A DNA stretch of 64,000 bases from Mytilisepta virgata (Eukaryota; Mollusca; Bivalvia; Mytilida; Mytilidae): assembly GCA_028015205.1 (NCBI GenBank), contig CM051514.1, forward strand, positions 35,542,150-35,606,149, read 5' to 3'. Position numbers and translations under genes: made by a program. Each line of letters begins with the position of its first letter. The stretch's first letter is position 1. Below the pieces are notes generated by a model. It was not told the origin of the DNA, ran no database searches, and worked only from the letters and a program-made list of their open reading frames with translations. Of this stretch, positions 1-13,300 are shown one piece after another.

Positions 1-1260
1 GGACTTTTATACATAATATATGGTCTCGGCTAAAAAGGGGCGGGCCCTTCCATTTCTCTAAATCCACCAGTGTCCATCCAATATTTCTTTTAAAACTTAC
101 TGGGTAAACAGTGAACCACAGCCGTAAATCTGACGGCCCCAGAGTTATGAGGGAGGTAACGTACAGCGTGTTTATCGTGCTGCGTTTTCCCCATTTCATT
201 TCTCGTGTTTTCGATCTTTGGGCGTTTCCAGTTCTTTTTATTGCCCGCGATTCGTTATTTTACGTGTTACGGTATTGAAGATACGGGAAATTCTGATATA
301 GGCTAATCAGTTCCATCAATATTCAATTTAATAAAGAAGTGAATATTAAAAAAAAAAAATTGTATATGTCCGTTTTCTTTTCCTTAGAACGTTGCTTATT
401 ATTCGTGATTCGATTTCAGCGAAAATGTTTTTATTTCACGTTGTTCGTTCTCATACCCCCTCTTTAAGACCCTCAGCTATCGTTCTAGTTGTCGTAAACA
501 AGGTCACATGATGAGGGAGATTCATTGTACAGACGACAGCGCCACTGATCGTCATAATGTGACATTAAATTATGCCAACTCAATTATGCTAACTCGCATT
601 CGTCTAAATTCCAATTCGTAAGTTCTAAATTCCAATATGCTGATTGCTATTCGTCTAAGTTCTAAGTTCTAAATTCTAATTCGTGTATTTTTTATGGAAA
701 CGGGATATTTGATCTTTTTCATTTCAGGATTTGACAAGCTTGAGGTTGTAAAGTTTAAAAGTATAATTTTGGAAAATAAAATTTAAAAATTTATGCATGA
801 AAGTAGAAAAGTTACAATAAAAAATTAATAATCGGCCTGTAACAATTTAGAAATTTAATAATATAAAATAGAAATTAGATGTTTATGAAATTAGAAAATA
901 AGATTTATCATAATACAGCTGACAATTACAATAATTGGAATAAGAATAGTAATAATACAACAAGAATATATCGTTATCATTATGGCGGTAATTCCCTTCC
1001 ATAGATATAGGCATAGGGAAATACGATAATAGGAATTATGCGTGAAAAGCAGCAATAGACTGTACTCATATACATTTTCAGTCCCTAAGAAGGAATCAAA
1101 CAAAATTTTCGCAATATTTACCCATGAATTGATGCCAACAAATGTGGTAACAAGGTGGCCGGGAAGTAGGCATGACATTGGAATTTTTTAAAACAGCAAC
1201 ATTTGTTCTCATCTTTGAATATGAATATATTCCTTGTATATAGCCGGAATCCATTTTCAA
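1..1260. other. AT-rich DNA with a short degenerate repeat, no gene recognised
   Basis: No convincing exon. About 563-692 holds a degenerate short tandem motif built on ATTCGTCTAAATTC and TAAGTTCTAAATTC. An A10 run is near 350. The minus-strand frame over 891-1178 has no recognisable domain. Confidence 0.5.
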
Positions 1261-1266
1261 ATTATT

Positions 1267-1409
1267 CTGATGGTGAATTCATCGTAAGGTTCTGTTCAAA
1301 TGAAGATTGTGTACGAACTGTAACTAAAACAGCGAAACTGATGGTGAATTCATCGTAAGGTTCTGTTCAAATGAAGATTGTGTACGAACTGTAACTAAAA
1401 CAAGGAAAC
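1267..1409. repeat. 71-bp tandem duplication
   Basis: Two near-identical copies start at 1267 and 1338 (CTGATGGTGAATTCATCG...), differing only at the end (AGCGAAAC against AAGGAAAC). The near identity suggests a recent duplication. Confidence 0.85.
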
Positions 1410-1541
1410 TGCAAAGCATTCCTCCACTTAATCAACAACTCGTTGCATTGATTATTTTTGGAACATAATTTTTCTTTAGAGTTTCTGGTGATTTGTTTTC
1501 AGGGACAACTTTCAACCAACTCTCCCAACTTTCGAGACATC

Positions 1542-1544
<3 letters not shown>

Positions 1545-1573
<29 letters not shown>

Positions 1574-1574
1574 C
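1545..1574. repeat. C30 homopolymer
   Basis: Uninterrupted run of about 30 C. The opposite strand is a G tract able to form quadruplex structure. Confidence 0.95.
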
Positions 1575-2330
1575 TTTTAAAAATTTATATCAAACTCGCC
1601 CCCATCGGAGATGGTCAACCCACCCCCATTAGAAATTAGTCAAATCTGTATTGAAAACTACCTAGGCTTATTACTTGACGTTTTTCATTAAGCCGAGGGT
1701 AAACTTCGTTAAATGAAAACACAAAATAGGAGTTGAAGCTATATGTTTAGCATTGATTAGCAGTTGACCATTGAAAGATACTTATCTTAACAAACTATTT
1801 TTCAAATTTTAACAAGATATATTGAGCCCATCTAAGTCCACACGTTTTTTAATTTACCCGAAAACTGCTAATTTTGTGATTTTCCGTGCGTATGAGATTT
1901 TTTATGGACAAGGCAACTTAACTCCAGAACAACATCTGACTTTCATCAGGTAACAGTAGATAAGCCTAAGGAAATGTTACTAGATAAGTCTAGTGAGTCT
2001 TGTACCAGTCTTTTTAGCAACTTTAAAACTCTGATCACAGATACAAAGAACTTGGCAATATTTTGTAAGCATTTTTCACCATTTTAGTAACGATGATTAA
2101 AGTTTTTTGGAATATTTATGAATATTTACACTGGAGACAATAAGAAAAATGTTTTCATATACTTATTAATAAAGTTTCATTTTTCTAAGTAGAAAGGCTA
2201 AACTACCTACTGCCAACTCACCCCCATTAGAAATTCGTCAAATCTGCATTGAAAACTACATACTGCCAACTCGCACCCATTGAAGATTGGGCAAACTGCT
2301 CCCATTTAGAATTGGACTAGACTACATTTG
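1575..2330. repeat. Degenerate CAACTCGCCCCCATT repeat
   Basis: Phrases such as CTCGCCCCCATCGGAGATGG, CCCATTAGAAATTAGTCAAA and TGCCAACTCGCACCCATTGA recur at 1593-1690 and 2209-2320. Related phrases occur near 51425-51660 and 16045-16130, so this is a dispersed family. The DNA between (about 1700-2200) shows nothing further. Confidence 0.5.
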
Positions 2331-2684
2331 GTAAAATCTTTATATATTTATGGCAACATTGTTCTTGATAGAAATATGATAAACAAGAAAAGGGTTTTAA
2401 CAGTTTTGTGTACATAAAAATACAGCCTGTTCCATAAATTCTCAATTCAATCATAATAATTTAAAAAATGATTCTTAAGTCATAAGATTATTTCCTCCTT
2501 GCCTAAATATTTATCCTGCCTATTTCATTCAAGTAGTCTACCAGGTTAGAAGATTTTAACCAGCAAAACCATTAATAAAAACTTCTATTACAGGGATAAT
2601 AGATTTCACAAGCTTCTTAATGGTTTTAAAAAGTGCTATAGTAGCTATCAACCATTTTTAGCTAAATAAGCTGCTTCCAGAATA

Positions 2685-3601
2685 GTCCAGTCAAACTAAG
2701 TTTTAACCTCAAACTAATTGCAACAGAAAATGTTTTAGATCTAATCTATAGCATTAAGCCCCAAATATACACAGAAAAAAGTCCCATAAAATCTAACTTG
2801 AAGAAAACTCAAAATCAGCATTTTTAATTTCCTATGGAAATTAACATTGGAAAGGGGAGATAACTTTTTTTGTCAGTTTTTGTCAGTTCTTAAAATTCAT
2901 GTAAAGTATGATACTTTGATGGGGTTATAAGTTCGTATTTGACTATATTATATAATCTTCTGCTCATGAAATGTACAAAACCGAAGTGTTATGGGTATTT
3001 TTTTTTTTTTGCACATTTTTCATTAAAGAAATTGCAAATTTGTGGCTTTGTGACCATTTTGAAAAAATAATGTGAAAATTTGGTATTGTTTATTTCTGTA
3101 AATTATATTTGTTCAGCATCTACCTTGTTTTAAGTAACTTTAAACCACAAAAAGAAGAATATATGCTTAATCATTTTTATTAAATTTGAGATTCTTTACC
3201 TTAACATGTTGAAAAATTTAATAAATGGTCGACTAATGAATTACGAAATCTAGGTTGTAGCTTGATAAAAGATATGAAAACACCTTTAGAGTTGTTTGTT
3301 ATACTCTAAAGACGGCTAAAATATCAAGAATCAATATATTCTGCTAAATAGAAGCGGTAAAGTTATAATTTTGTATCAATTTTTATTGATATTTCTGCCT
3401 TTTTTTGCAGAGTTATCTCCCATTTTCAATGCAAATCTCCATAGGAATTTTAAATCGTAATGTTTTAGTCTTCCTCAAGTTAGATTTTGTTGGACTTTTT
3501 TCTGTGTATATTTGGGGTATAATGCTAAAGATTAAAACTTAAAAATCTTCTTTTGCAATTACTTTAAGGTTAGGGTCAAATTTATGCTAGATTGACTGTT
3601 C
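2685..3601. mobile_element. Long-inverted-repeat element, copy 1
   Basis: Left end GTCCAGTCAAACTAAG and right end TAGATTGACTGTTC are inverted. The inversion continues inward about 200 bp (for example CCCAAATATACACAG and TTCCTATGGAAAT on the left mirror CTGTGTATATTTGGG and CTCCATAGGAATT on the right). A likely TA target duplication flanks it. No transposase is encoded. About 95% like the copy at 21290-22227 by eye; its right terminus is slightly decayed. Confidence 0.8.
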
Positions 3602-3603
3602 TA

Positions 3604-5655
3604 GAAAGCATTTATTGTGATTGGGGTTTCCAGTCCTAGTTTCTATTGTAATATTGTTAATAAATGCAAAAGTCTCACCAATAACCCAAAGAAACTTGGA
3701 AGTTCCTTAAGATATTTTCACAGTAATGGCTGTAAATATGAAATTTTGTGTAATTCTATAAAAACCAGTCTTTCTCCTAACAACTTGAAGACTTTAAATT
3801 TATACTGGCCTCAAGAAAATACTGCCTATTTCTATTGAGCGCCTTCATGAGATAGCATTAAACCCTTTATGGGAGTTCTATTTCTGACTATTTTATTTAC
3901 TTGACAACCTTAGCTAGTTTTACAGTTTAAACAAGCAAATTCTGACCCTTCTACCTAAATTATTTACCATCTGACTAATTTTTGCAGTGCTAGCAAGCAG
4001 TCACCTTGTTGGTAATCATACTGTTGGCTTTTAAAGTATGTTAATATATACATGTATATAGATAAGGGGGGAGGGGGGTTTGAGTACGTATAAAACTGGT
4101 TTAACCCCACCACTGTTCAACGTCTGTATCAAGTCTTACTATCCTGGCTCTTGATATTTTTTGTCTTGGGGTTATGTTTGGTGGTTGGCATTGATTGATT
4201 GGTAACCTTTCCTTTTATTGGTTTTGTAGTTTATTTTTTTTTTATGTTTTTATGAGGAAAGATTTAAACATGCCCTATACATGTACATGGTTCAGAATTG
4301 ATCTTAGAAAAGGAGTCGTCCTCATGTTTAAACCATAGGTATGCAACTGTACTGTTAAAGTAAAGTTAGAATTAAGGTCTGAATCATGTTGAACCAGGGT
4401 TGAACCTGATGTATGTAAGTGGTCCTTAGTATGACTTGCATATGGCAGATTAGCATACACGTACATGTATATGAATCTGTGACCTCTGCAAATTTTTTCA
4501 ATGAGTTGAAGGATATTAATTGTACTTGGTAGAAAAGTTTTAGGTAAGCAAGGATACGGCAAATAAAAATCTTCTACAATAGAAGTTAACTTTATGAAAA
4601 AACATGCAAATAACAGACGCATCACATGAAATAGGAAAGATGAGTACTTGTCTTCCCAGATAGAAACAAAAGAATATATATTTCCTCATTTATTTTTATT
4701 CATATGTACATAATGGTGTATAGGTATATACATAAAAATTTTCTACATAAATATTGGCAAAGATCTAATATATTTCACACTGTACATGATAATGTACACG
4801 ATTAATTATTTACAAACAGTTATTTCAGAAATGAAATTTATAATCTTCTTTTTTTTTAAATTCATTTAGCAAAGATACTGACAAATCTCCAATTATTTAA
4901 TATTTCAAAGTACATCAGATTTTAAAGAAATATTTAAACAGTATCTATCATTATTACAAAATCTAGGACAAACCTGATCTTAATTTCATACTGGTAAAAT
5001 AGGTACAATTTACAGAAAACCTATTCAGCAACTTATTTAAGGAGGAATAACTCCTAATCACCAAAGAGAGTCTCAACCTGAAATTAACCCAACTACAGGT
5101 ATAAGTAATATGCCTACCCTAAAAAATTCATCGAGTAATGATGCTGGTTTTATATACTTTTATGATGCTATGAACTAAAATTTACACTTGCCGTCTTTAA
5201 GCCAATTGATGAAAAGCTTCATTTTTTGTTAACTTACGAGATTTTTCGGTCTTGAGCTCTACTGATGAGGCACAATTTTTCGAAATTTGCACATCTTGTG
5301 CATTAAATGGTATTATAGACAGTTTGTTAAATGAGTAGAGACAAAAAACATATGACTGTTAGCTTACTGTCCATGGTTTTTCTAAATTTATTTTTGGTGC
5401 CTCAAAGTTATTTTAGAAAGATATTTTGTAAAGAAAATTCATATCATAAAGATTAAAAAATAATTCTTTTTTTCCCTTCTACTCTATAGTGGATTAAATT
5501 GGTGGATCATTTACTCAGATCAATAAAATATATTAAATAATTCTGTGTTTTACATTTTGATGAATTACATTGGTATGCAACATAATAATGATTCCGAATA
5601 AAATTTAACATAAATAATTTTGGCCATTTTTTTTCAATGTCTAAAATAGAAAATA
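3604..5655. other. Intergenic AT-rich DNA with one dispersed repeat
   Basis: Apart from the repeat at 4060-4230, I see only AT-rich DNA with scattered ACATGTA-type motifs. The open frames at 3617-3838, 4275-4625 and 5507-5692 have no recognisable domain or splice context. Confidence 0.5.
4060..4230 (+). repeat. Dispersed repeat R1, copy 1
   Basis: Shares the phrases ATAAAACTGGTTTAACCCCA, CCACTGTTCA, CTGTATCAAGTC and GCATTGATTGATTGGTA with copies at 11462-11690 (+) and 32556-32762 (-). No coding capacity; it may be the 3' tail of a retroelement. Confidence 0.7.
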
Positions 5656-5922
5656 TTTGTTTGTTTAGTTGGGAATTTATGCCTTTCAGCACATTTGGCT
5701 ATTTCAAGGCAGCCAGTTTTTTTTTATTGGTGGAGGAAGCCTGAGTACCCGGAGAGAACCACGACCTTCGGTAGGAAAATTGGCAATCCTTTTCAATTAA
5801 GATCGGAGTCGAACATACCCCGGCAAAGGTGAGATTCGAACTCAAAACCTCAGTTTTGACAGGCTAGTGATCATTAGTAGTCATGACGAACTACCTAGAC
5901 CAACCACTCTGCCACCGAGGCC
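5656..5922 (-). mobile_element. tRNA-derived SINE, copy 1
   Basis: On the minus strand the head carries pol III A-box and B-box sequences (the B box degenerate here) about 60-70 bp apart, as in a Ser/Leu-type tRNA with a long variable arm; the plus-strand end is TGTTTGTTTAGTTGGG. A 12-bp target duplication AAATAGAAAATA lies at 5644-5655 and 5925-5936. Confidence 0.85.
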
Positions 5923-6036
5923 ACAAATAGAAAATAAACCTCAGCTTAAATAACTTACTATACAGTACAACATATTTTTTATTCAATTCTAATCCAGATA
6001 TACACAGCGTAAATTCATATTATGAAGACCACACTA

Positions 6037-6173
6037 CAGTATAACTTCAGTTGCTCAAAAAAAATAACAAAAAGATGAACAGAAGCTCAGTTTAATTAGA
6101 CTGGAAAGAAAAAATTCCTGCCAAGGGATGTAACATGTAGTTCGAGTTATTTTGAGCAACCAAAGTTCAACTG
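6037..6173. mobile_element. 137-bp MITE with TA duplication
   Basis: Ends CAGTATAACTTCAGTTGC and, inverted, CAGTTGAACTTTGGTTGC, both leading into TCAAAA; flanked by TA on each side. CAGT ends with TA duplication fit the Tc1/mariner (pogo-like) group. Confidence 0.75.
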
Positions 6174-8375
6174 TATAATACAAATATATACAATTACATT
6201 TGTAGCTAAATAAGTACATAAACATCAACAACCAAACAATAATATTAACAAAACAATTCTGGCAAGTATTGAAATCAGACACTACAGATTCATTTTTTTT
6301 TCATGGGTATCAATCACTTTTATGGTACAAGAAATTTTGTTAATCTGAGGATACTGCATTTTATGATTTTTCAATTTCATGGCATTATGAAAAATGCAAT
6401 TTTGTTGATTACATAAATGTCTCATTCCACTGCACCTATTCCCCATTTTTGGATAAATGTAATTTTTCTCCCATTAACGGAGTTATCTGCTCTTTGAAGA
6501 AGGTGTCCTCGATCGATATCAATGGACAAATTATTGTATTTCTGCAAAATATTTTTACTTCCTATCAATATCCTACACACACATTAATGATATGTTCTTG
6601 GATATATTTTCCCACATTTTTCAATGTCTGATGAAAGTCTTCCCGAATTTAACATTTTTATAAAAAAATAAAATTACTTTTTGTCCTCATGTTTAATACA
6701 AGACACCTTATGTCAGGATAGATAACTCATGCATATGGGAGACAACTCCAATATCGGCAAGTAGGGAATACAAACAAAAAACAGAAACATGGTATGGAAT
6801 ATAATTATTCATCATTTTATATGCCCTACCATCCAAAATACAAGTACGTCATGAAAGGCTTTTTTTTTTTAAATTGTATTCTTATAGCACTTTCTGAAAC
6901 TTATCTATTACTATCCGACTCTACAATCATAATTTTATGCAGAGTTGTTTCCCTTAATGGTCAGTATACAGTTTTTAATGTAGCATATTAACAACGATTC
7001 AATATGAGCTTTTCAAATCCTTGTCTAAGAATCGTGCTTGCATTATTATAATGGCTGATTCATCTAAGGAGAAAACTTACAAATCCTGCCAAAACAGAAT
7101 ATTAAAACATCAATTTTTATGACTTTTTCTTGCTTTTTGCATAATTCATTGAGTTATCTCCCCTGTTCTTTATTTCTCTCATTAAAGTATTTTATGCATA
7201 TTTTTTAACTTCAAAATTTAAATCATGCTCCAAAACATTTTTTCTGAATATGAATTAACTCCTTCATGATTTTCAGATAAACAATGAACATGTCAAACCA
7301 TCATCATCAGAAAAAAAGATCAAAACCAAAATCAATGCCCTTGTTGTTTAAATATACAAAACACGGATAAAATCAGTGCAGAGAAAAAACCACTGGTTCC
7401 GACAAACACTTTAACAGTAAATATGATTGTTACAACAAAATAAACATTTTATTCGTATTAAAGTACATCTGACCATCTATGCAAATCAATTTGCATAATT
7501 TCTGGTTTTGGTGCTAAATAATTTTTTTTACAGATTTCAATACATTTCATCAGTTACTACTAAATACTGAGAGCATTTGATGGGTGTTTTTAAATGAGTT
7601 CTGTAAAATGAACAGAATTAACTAAAATAAACCAAAACTGACTGGTCAGTATTCTAATTAATTTAATTGACTAGTTTCCAATTTACCTTTATCATTGTGC
7701 CTGATTTCTAACACAGCCTTTGTTAAATATATATTAAGGTTTTTGCTTTAGTTGTGTGTTAATCTTGTGCAGATGAATAGGTAAATTTTTTTTTCTACCA
7801 GGAAACAACAAAATTTGGTTTTATCGTTATGTACACTAGATAAATATATGTATTTACAGGGCCTGATCGCCACAGACATAACACACATTACATTGGAAAT
7901 AGGTAAATTCCCTATATACATGTATTTAATGTATAAATGCTTAAATAATTCATTTTTGACTTGGCATGATTTGTCTGACTTAGAGAAACAATAATATCAT
8001 CAAAACTTGAGAGCTAAAATGGGTTAACTGAATTTAGATAAACAATAAACTTATAAGCAGTTAATTTGTTAAAAAACAGAGATAATCATTTTTGCTTTGT
8101 TAGATATACACATATAATATATATATTTACTACATATGTATTTTATTTCATACAAATCCAAGACAGTTTTCTATAATTACCAATTTACCCCTAAAAATAA
8201 AAATTTAAATACTAATGAAATTTCACACAACATATGAGCTGTAGTACAGACAGCAAACCAGAGTTTCCTTCAAAAAAAAATTTGAGTTGACTACAATAAA
8301 AATAATAACATGGTATTTTCTGTTGGAAAATCCAATTAAAAATTCAAATACTATGCATTGATCATGATAAATATG
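6174..8375. other. Intergenic AT-rich DNA, nothing recognised
   Basis: No exon, RNA gene or ordered repeat that I can support. Short open frames at 6449-6631 and 6794-6991 look random. Confidence 0.5.
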
Positions 8376-9732
8376 AAAAAATGGGTCAAAGACACAAATG
8401 GCCGGGTTGCTGGGTGTTTATTGTAGTGGTGACAAAGGTGATAACAAGATCATATTGCACATTGGCAGTCATGAATATTTATATAGACAAAATCAGACAC
8501 ATTGTATGTTGGTGTACGAGCACAGAGGTGAAAAACTGTAGGAGGAGTTGATTTCACAAAATAGGTACCCTCTATTGAAGATGTCAATAAAAAACGACTA
8601 AGTTCCAAAGTTTGGAAAAATGGGAAATAATTCCTGAAATAATTCCATAAAATGAGGTGCACATCTTCAATATATATAGAAACATTCTATGAAGTTTCAA
8701 GGATGTGGGTGAAAAACTGTAGGAGGAGTTGATTTCACAAAATACATGTAGGTACCCTCTATTGAAGATGTCAATAAAAAAACAACTAAGTTCCAAAGTT
8801 TGGGGAAATGGGAAATAATTCCTGAAATAACTCCATAAAGTGAGGTGCACATCTTCAATATATATAGAAACATTCTATGAAGTTTCAAGGATGTGGGTGA
8901 AAAACTGTAGGAGGAGTTGATTTCACAAAATAGGTACCCTCTATTGAAGATGTCAATAAAAAACGACTAAGTTCCAAAGTTTGGAAAAATGGGAAATAAT
9001 TCCTGAAATAACTCCATAAAGTGAGGTGCACATCTTCAATATATATAGAAACATTCTATGAAGTTTCAAGGGTGTGGGTGAAAAACTGTAGGAGGAGTTG
9101 ATTTCACAAAGTAGGTACCCTCTATTGAAGATGTCAATAAAAAACGACTAAGTTCCAAAGTTTGGAAAAATGGGAAATAATTCCTGAAATAACTCCATAA
9201 AGTGAGGTGCACATCTTCAATATATATAGAAACATTCTATGAAGTTTCAAGGGTGTGGGTGAAAAACTGTAGGAGGAGTTGATTTCACAAAATAGGTACC
9301 CTCTATTGAAGATGTCAATAAAAAACGACTAAGTTCCAAAGTTTGGAAAAATGGGAAATAATTCCTGAAATAACTCCATAAAGTGAGGTGCACATCTTCA
9401 ATATATATAGAAACATTCTATGAAGTTTCAAGGGTGTGGGTGAAAAACTGTAGGAGGAGTTGATTTCACAAAATAGGTACCCTCTATTGAAGATGTCAAT
9501 AAAAAACGACTAAGTTCCAAAGTTTGGAAAAATGGGAAATAATTCCTAAAATAATTCCATAAAGTGAGGTGCACATCTTCAATATATATAGAAACATTCT
9601 ATGAAGTTTCAAGGATGTGGGTGAAAAACTGTAGGAGGAGTTGATTTCACAAAATAGGTACCCATTTTCCCCGCCCGCCCGCCCGACATTCACCATACTA
9701 TAACCCAGATTTGCACTCTGTGCAACCCGGCC
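8376..9732 (-). mobile_element. Tandem-core element (181-bp units), copy A
   Basis: Read on the minus strand: head GGCCGGGTTGCACAGAGTGC at 9732, a GC tract (GGGCGGGCGGGCGGGG, about 9690-9669), about six units of a 181-bp repeat to 8521, then a unique tail ending GCAACCCGGCC and GACCCATTTTTT at 8376. GGCCGGGTTGC and GCAACCCGGCC form an 11-bp inverted repeat. No protein is encoded. The architecture resembles bivalve pearl or non-autonomous Helitron-like elements. It sits about 570 bp past the Rab18 stop codon. Confidence 0.85.
8521..9664 (-). repeat. 181-bp tandem array A
   Basis: Units carry GGTACC, TCTATATATATTGAAGATG, GTGCACCTCAC and TTATTGACATCTTCAATAGA. Equivalent points at 8889, 9070, 9251, 9432 and 9613 give a steady 181-bp period; the first interval is longer because of an extra ACATGT-type insertion. 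Overlapping open frames here are by-products of the repeat. Confidence 0.95.
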
Positions 9733-9891
9733 AAAAATTAGTTCCATTCACAAATATATGATCAAACATGCACTACAGTATATAAACAAATCACTAAAGG
9801 GGAAGGTGAAAATGCCTGTCATGAACAATGCATATAAACAAACCTCTGTATAAAGGGCACTTGTTCATAAAAGACACTTTTTTCTCATCTC

Positions 9892-9897
9892 TTTATT
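9892..9897 (-). terminator. Candidate polyadenylation signal for Rab18
   Basis: AATAAA on the minus strand, about 410 bases past the Rab18 stop codon and before the 181-bp array element. It is the best-placed hexamer I noticed, but AT-rich DNA gives many chance matches. Confidence 0.35.
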
Positions 9898-10305
9898 TCC
9901 CTTTATACATGGGTTTTACAGTAAAGTAATTATACATCAAAACAAAGTCTACAAAAACATAAAAAAAAACAATTCCCTGCACTAAATCTATCAAAATTTA
10001 TTGGAATTTAAATTCATATTTTTTTGGTTTGCAACTCCTATAATTGCTATTAGGAAGATTCAGTTACACTGTATTCAAGATAATCATTTCAAAACAGTTT
10101 AAATGTTTACATAGTTTGCATAATTTATAGTTATAACATTAAAAAAAATTTCGGAAACACAAAATAATTGGTTAGATTTCTATAAAATGTCCAATTAAGA
10201 TAGTACAATTGTATAATAACTTTTAAATACAAAATCTGAAAGCACCTCAAGAATATAATACAGTGATCACCATGACAACCATAAGCTTACGATAAATGTC
10301 AAAGG

Positions 10306-13300
10306 TCATATCACAGAACAATATCCTCCACATGCTGCTTGTTCGGCATTTCCATTAGTTTCCAGAGATATACCTCGTCTATCTGTCTCCCAAAGACCTG
10401 GTGTTTGAATAATCTACAAGGAAACAAAACAAAAATTTCAAAAATTACAATTATGTCTGTCAGTGTTTTCCATATTGTGTGTTAAATGTATGTCTAAATA
10501 TTCTATGTTAGTTATAAATTCCAATTTTTTTCAAGAATTTACTCGGTTACTCTACCTACCCCGTTTTTATGCAACAACCCTAAATATTTTTTGGACCTTT
10601 TTCAATAAAGCTTGTTAAAGTCAGAAGGTCTCTACCATAGACTCTATATTAAAACAAGAGTGGACACACAAAAATGTCTCGCCTGTCATGTATTTCTAAT
10701 GAAAGTAAATGCTATCAGACATATTGCATACAGTATTCGAAAAACAGGCCAAAACACAAAAACTTAACTATAACCACAGAACCATGAAAATGAGGTCAAG
10801 GTCAGATGAGACCTGCCAGTTGGACATGTACACCTTACAATCCTTCCATACACAAAATATACTAGACCTATTGCTTAGATATGGACTTGACCACCAAAAC
10901 TTAACCTTGTTCACTGATCCTTGAAATTGGGTCAAGGTCAATTGAAAACTGTCTGACGGGGATGGGGACCTTGTCAGGTACGCACATACCAAATATACTT
11001 ATCCTATTACTCATAATAAGAGAGAAATTAACATTACAAAAATTCTTTTTTTTCAAGTAGTCACTGAACCATGAAAATGAGGTCAAGGACAATGTATATA
11101 TGACAGACGGAAACTTCTTAACATAAGGCATCTATATACAAAGTATAAAGCATCCAGGTCTTACACCTTCTAAAATATAAAGCTTTTAAGAAGTTAGTTA
11201 ACGCCGCCGCCGCCGCCGGATCACTATCCCTACGTCAAGCTTTCTGTGACTAAAGTCGCAGGCTCGACAAAAATCCCTGCCTACCTACCCTATTTTTTGT
11301 CTTGATGAAATAGGAACCACATTTATTTTTTCACTTGGCCTTAACATCTTGACTGCTCACATTTGTTTATAATGTAGTGGTGAAATTTTACTGGAAAAGA
11401 GATCTGAATACAGACTCATACAATAGAGTTCTATAAATTAATTGATTGGTGGTGGCTTCAGTTGGTAAGAAGTATGGGTTCCCATAAAACTGGTTTAACT
11501 TCACCACTGTTCAGTGTCTGTACCAAGTCAGACAACCTGTCTCTCTGTTTTGTTTATGTTTGTGACTTTTGGACTTTTATGTTATTTTTGGTCCAGGGTT
11601 TTGTCTGTTGTGTGACGCTGATTGATTGGTATGTCATTGTTGACCTTTCCTGTTAGCCATCTTCTTGTTGGTTTTTTTTTTTATAATTAATTTTATTTTA
11701 TTACTGAATTGTGTCAATCATTTATAAATGACGATTACGCAACATCTCTAACTTGATTTGATACCGGAATAGTTTGTGAATAAAAACAAAATATGACACC
11801 GGGAACCAGACAACGTTAGAAACAAAAATGGCAGTTGAAAAACCAAAATCGAAAAGGAATACCTTTTCATTGTCTTAATGCTTTTTTCTAGGAGTTATTA
11901 GAGGTATAAATTTTAATCTCAGTTGTTGGTTTCAATATCTTTTGATCAAATATGGTTATATAATGTCGATAATGGCAGCGATCGATCGTATGTAAGAAGT
12001 TCTCTTGAACTGACATTGAAAAGTCGCCAGAAGAACGTCTTGTGGGCCTGTAGTACTACATAATACACACTTTCTCAGCTTTATTTCTAGGGGTAAAAAG
12101 TGTGTATAATCTACAATTGAAAACGGTATTGAGTTTCTACTAAAAATTTTAATCTCACCTTTTCCACTAACTCTTCAAATGCACATTGAACACCTTCTTT
12201 TGTTTTTGCACTAGCCTCTATGAATAACATGTGGTGTTTTCTGGCAAATTTCAACCCTTCTTCCTTACTGACTTCTCGTTTGTCCTATAAATACATCACA
12301 AAGGTTTTTTCTCTACTTGTAAGACCTTTAACTAGAGGCTCCCAGGTGCTTGTATTGCTCACCTGGATTTAATTTGCCAATAAACGGCCATAAAAAAATA
12401 ACTGAAAGGCTGCTTTGTTAGTGATTGGGATCAATGGAAATTTTTTTTTCTGTTAGTGATAGGAATCAATGGACATTTTTTTTTATGTTAGTGATAGGAA
12501 TCAAAGGACATTTTTTTATATCAGATCCTCTACATGTAAAACCTTTTAAAATCTCCACTTTGTGCCCAATATATTTCAGAAAATGAATTCATGACTTTAA
12601 TACAATTCTGTAGATTTTCACAATGGTCAGGCATTTTCTGACAGCTAAAACTTGTGGAGAGGTGGTCAAGTCATAATATGCAAAGCCAGACCACTGACCA
12701 TAGTGGGTAACATGTTTGGAGAATGCCAAACTCCCTGCACGCTGAAGACCCCTTCTGAAGTTTTCAAAAAAGAGTAGGCTAATGCCACTACAGAAGGCTA
12801 AATTATCCGATCCTGCCCATCCATCCACCCTTTTAAAGTGGTTCCCTTCTGTATCCCATCCCATCCCTGTTTGAATTGTTTGATAAATTGTTGAACTGGT
12901 TCTAGTCCTGAAGAAACATGAAATATTTGCCACTGGACATTAAGCAAACAATCAAAACTAATAACCAAATACTTTTTATTGGAAAATGTGGTTAACAAGT
13001 CTCTATATGAATTAAGGATTAATTATTCTAATTCTGTCTTATTTTCTTACTCACCATATCAATCTTATTTCCTACTAACATTTTTATAATGTCATGTTTT
13101 GTGGAGAATGTTTCCAGTTCATTCAACCATGTTTCCAGTTTGTTAAATGACTGTTTACTGCTTACGTCATAAACTATAAATAAAAGAAATCCAGAATATT
13201 AAACTAAGGCCACATACAGTAACATCAATTTTAGATTCTCATCGTTTTCAATGAAGATTGGTGTCCAACACATCCATTAGTTGAGTCTGAACACAATTTT

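Noticed and set aside
891..1178. 95-residue minus-strand frame
   Set aside because: No recognisable domain or splice signals; low-complexity hydrophobic composition expected of AT-rich DNA.
8521..9664. CRISPR-like array
   Set aside because: Units are contiguous 181-bp tandem copies with no unique spacers, in eukaryotic DNA.
8450..9747. Several overlapping minus-strand frames with repeated FYGIISGIISHFSKLW-like residues
   Set aside because: They follow the 181-bp repeat unit exactly and have no start context, splice sites or variation pattern of a real protein.
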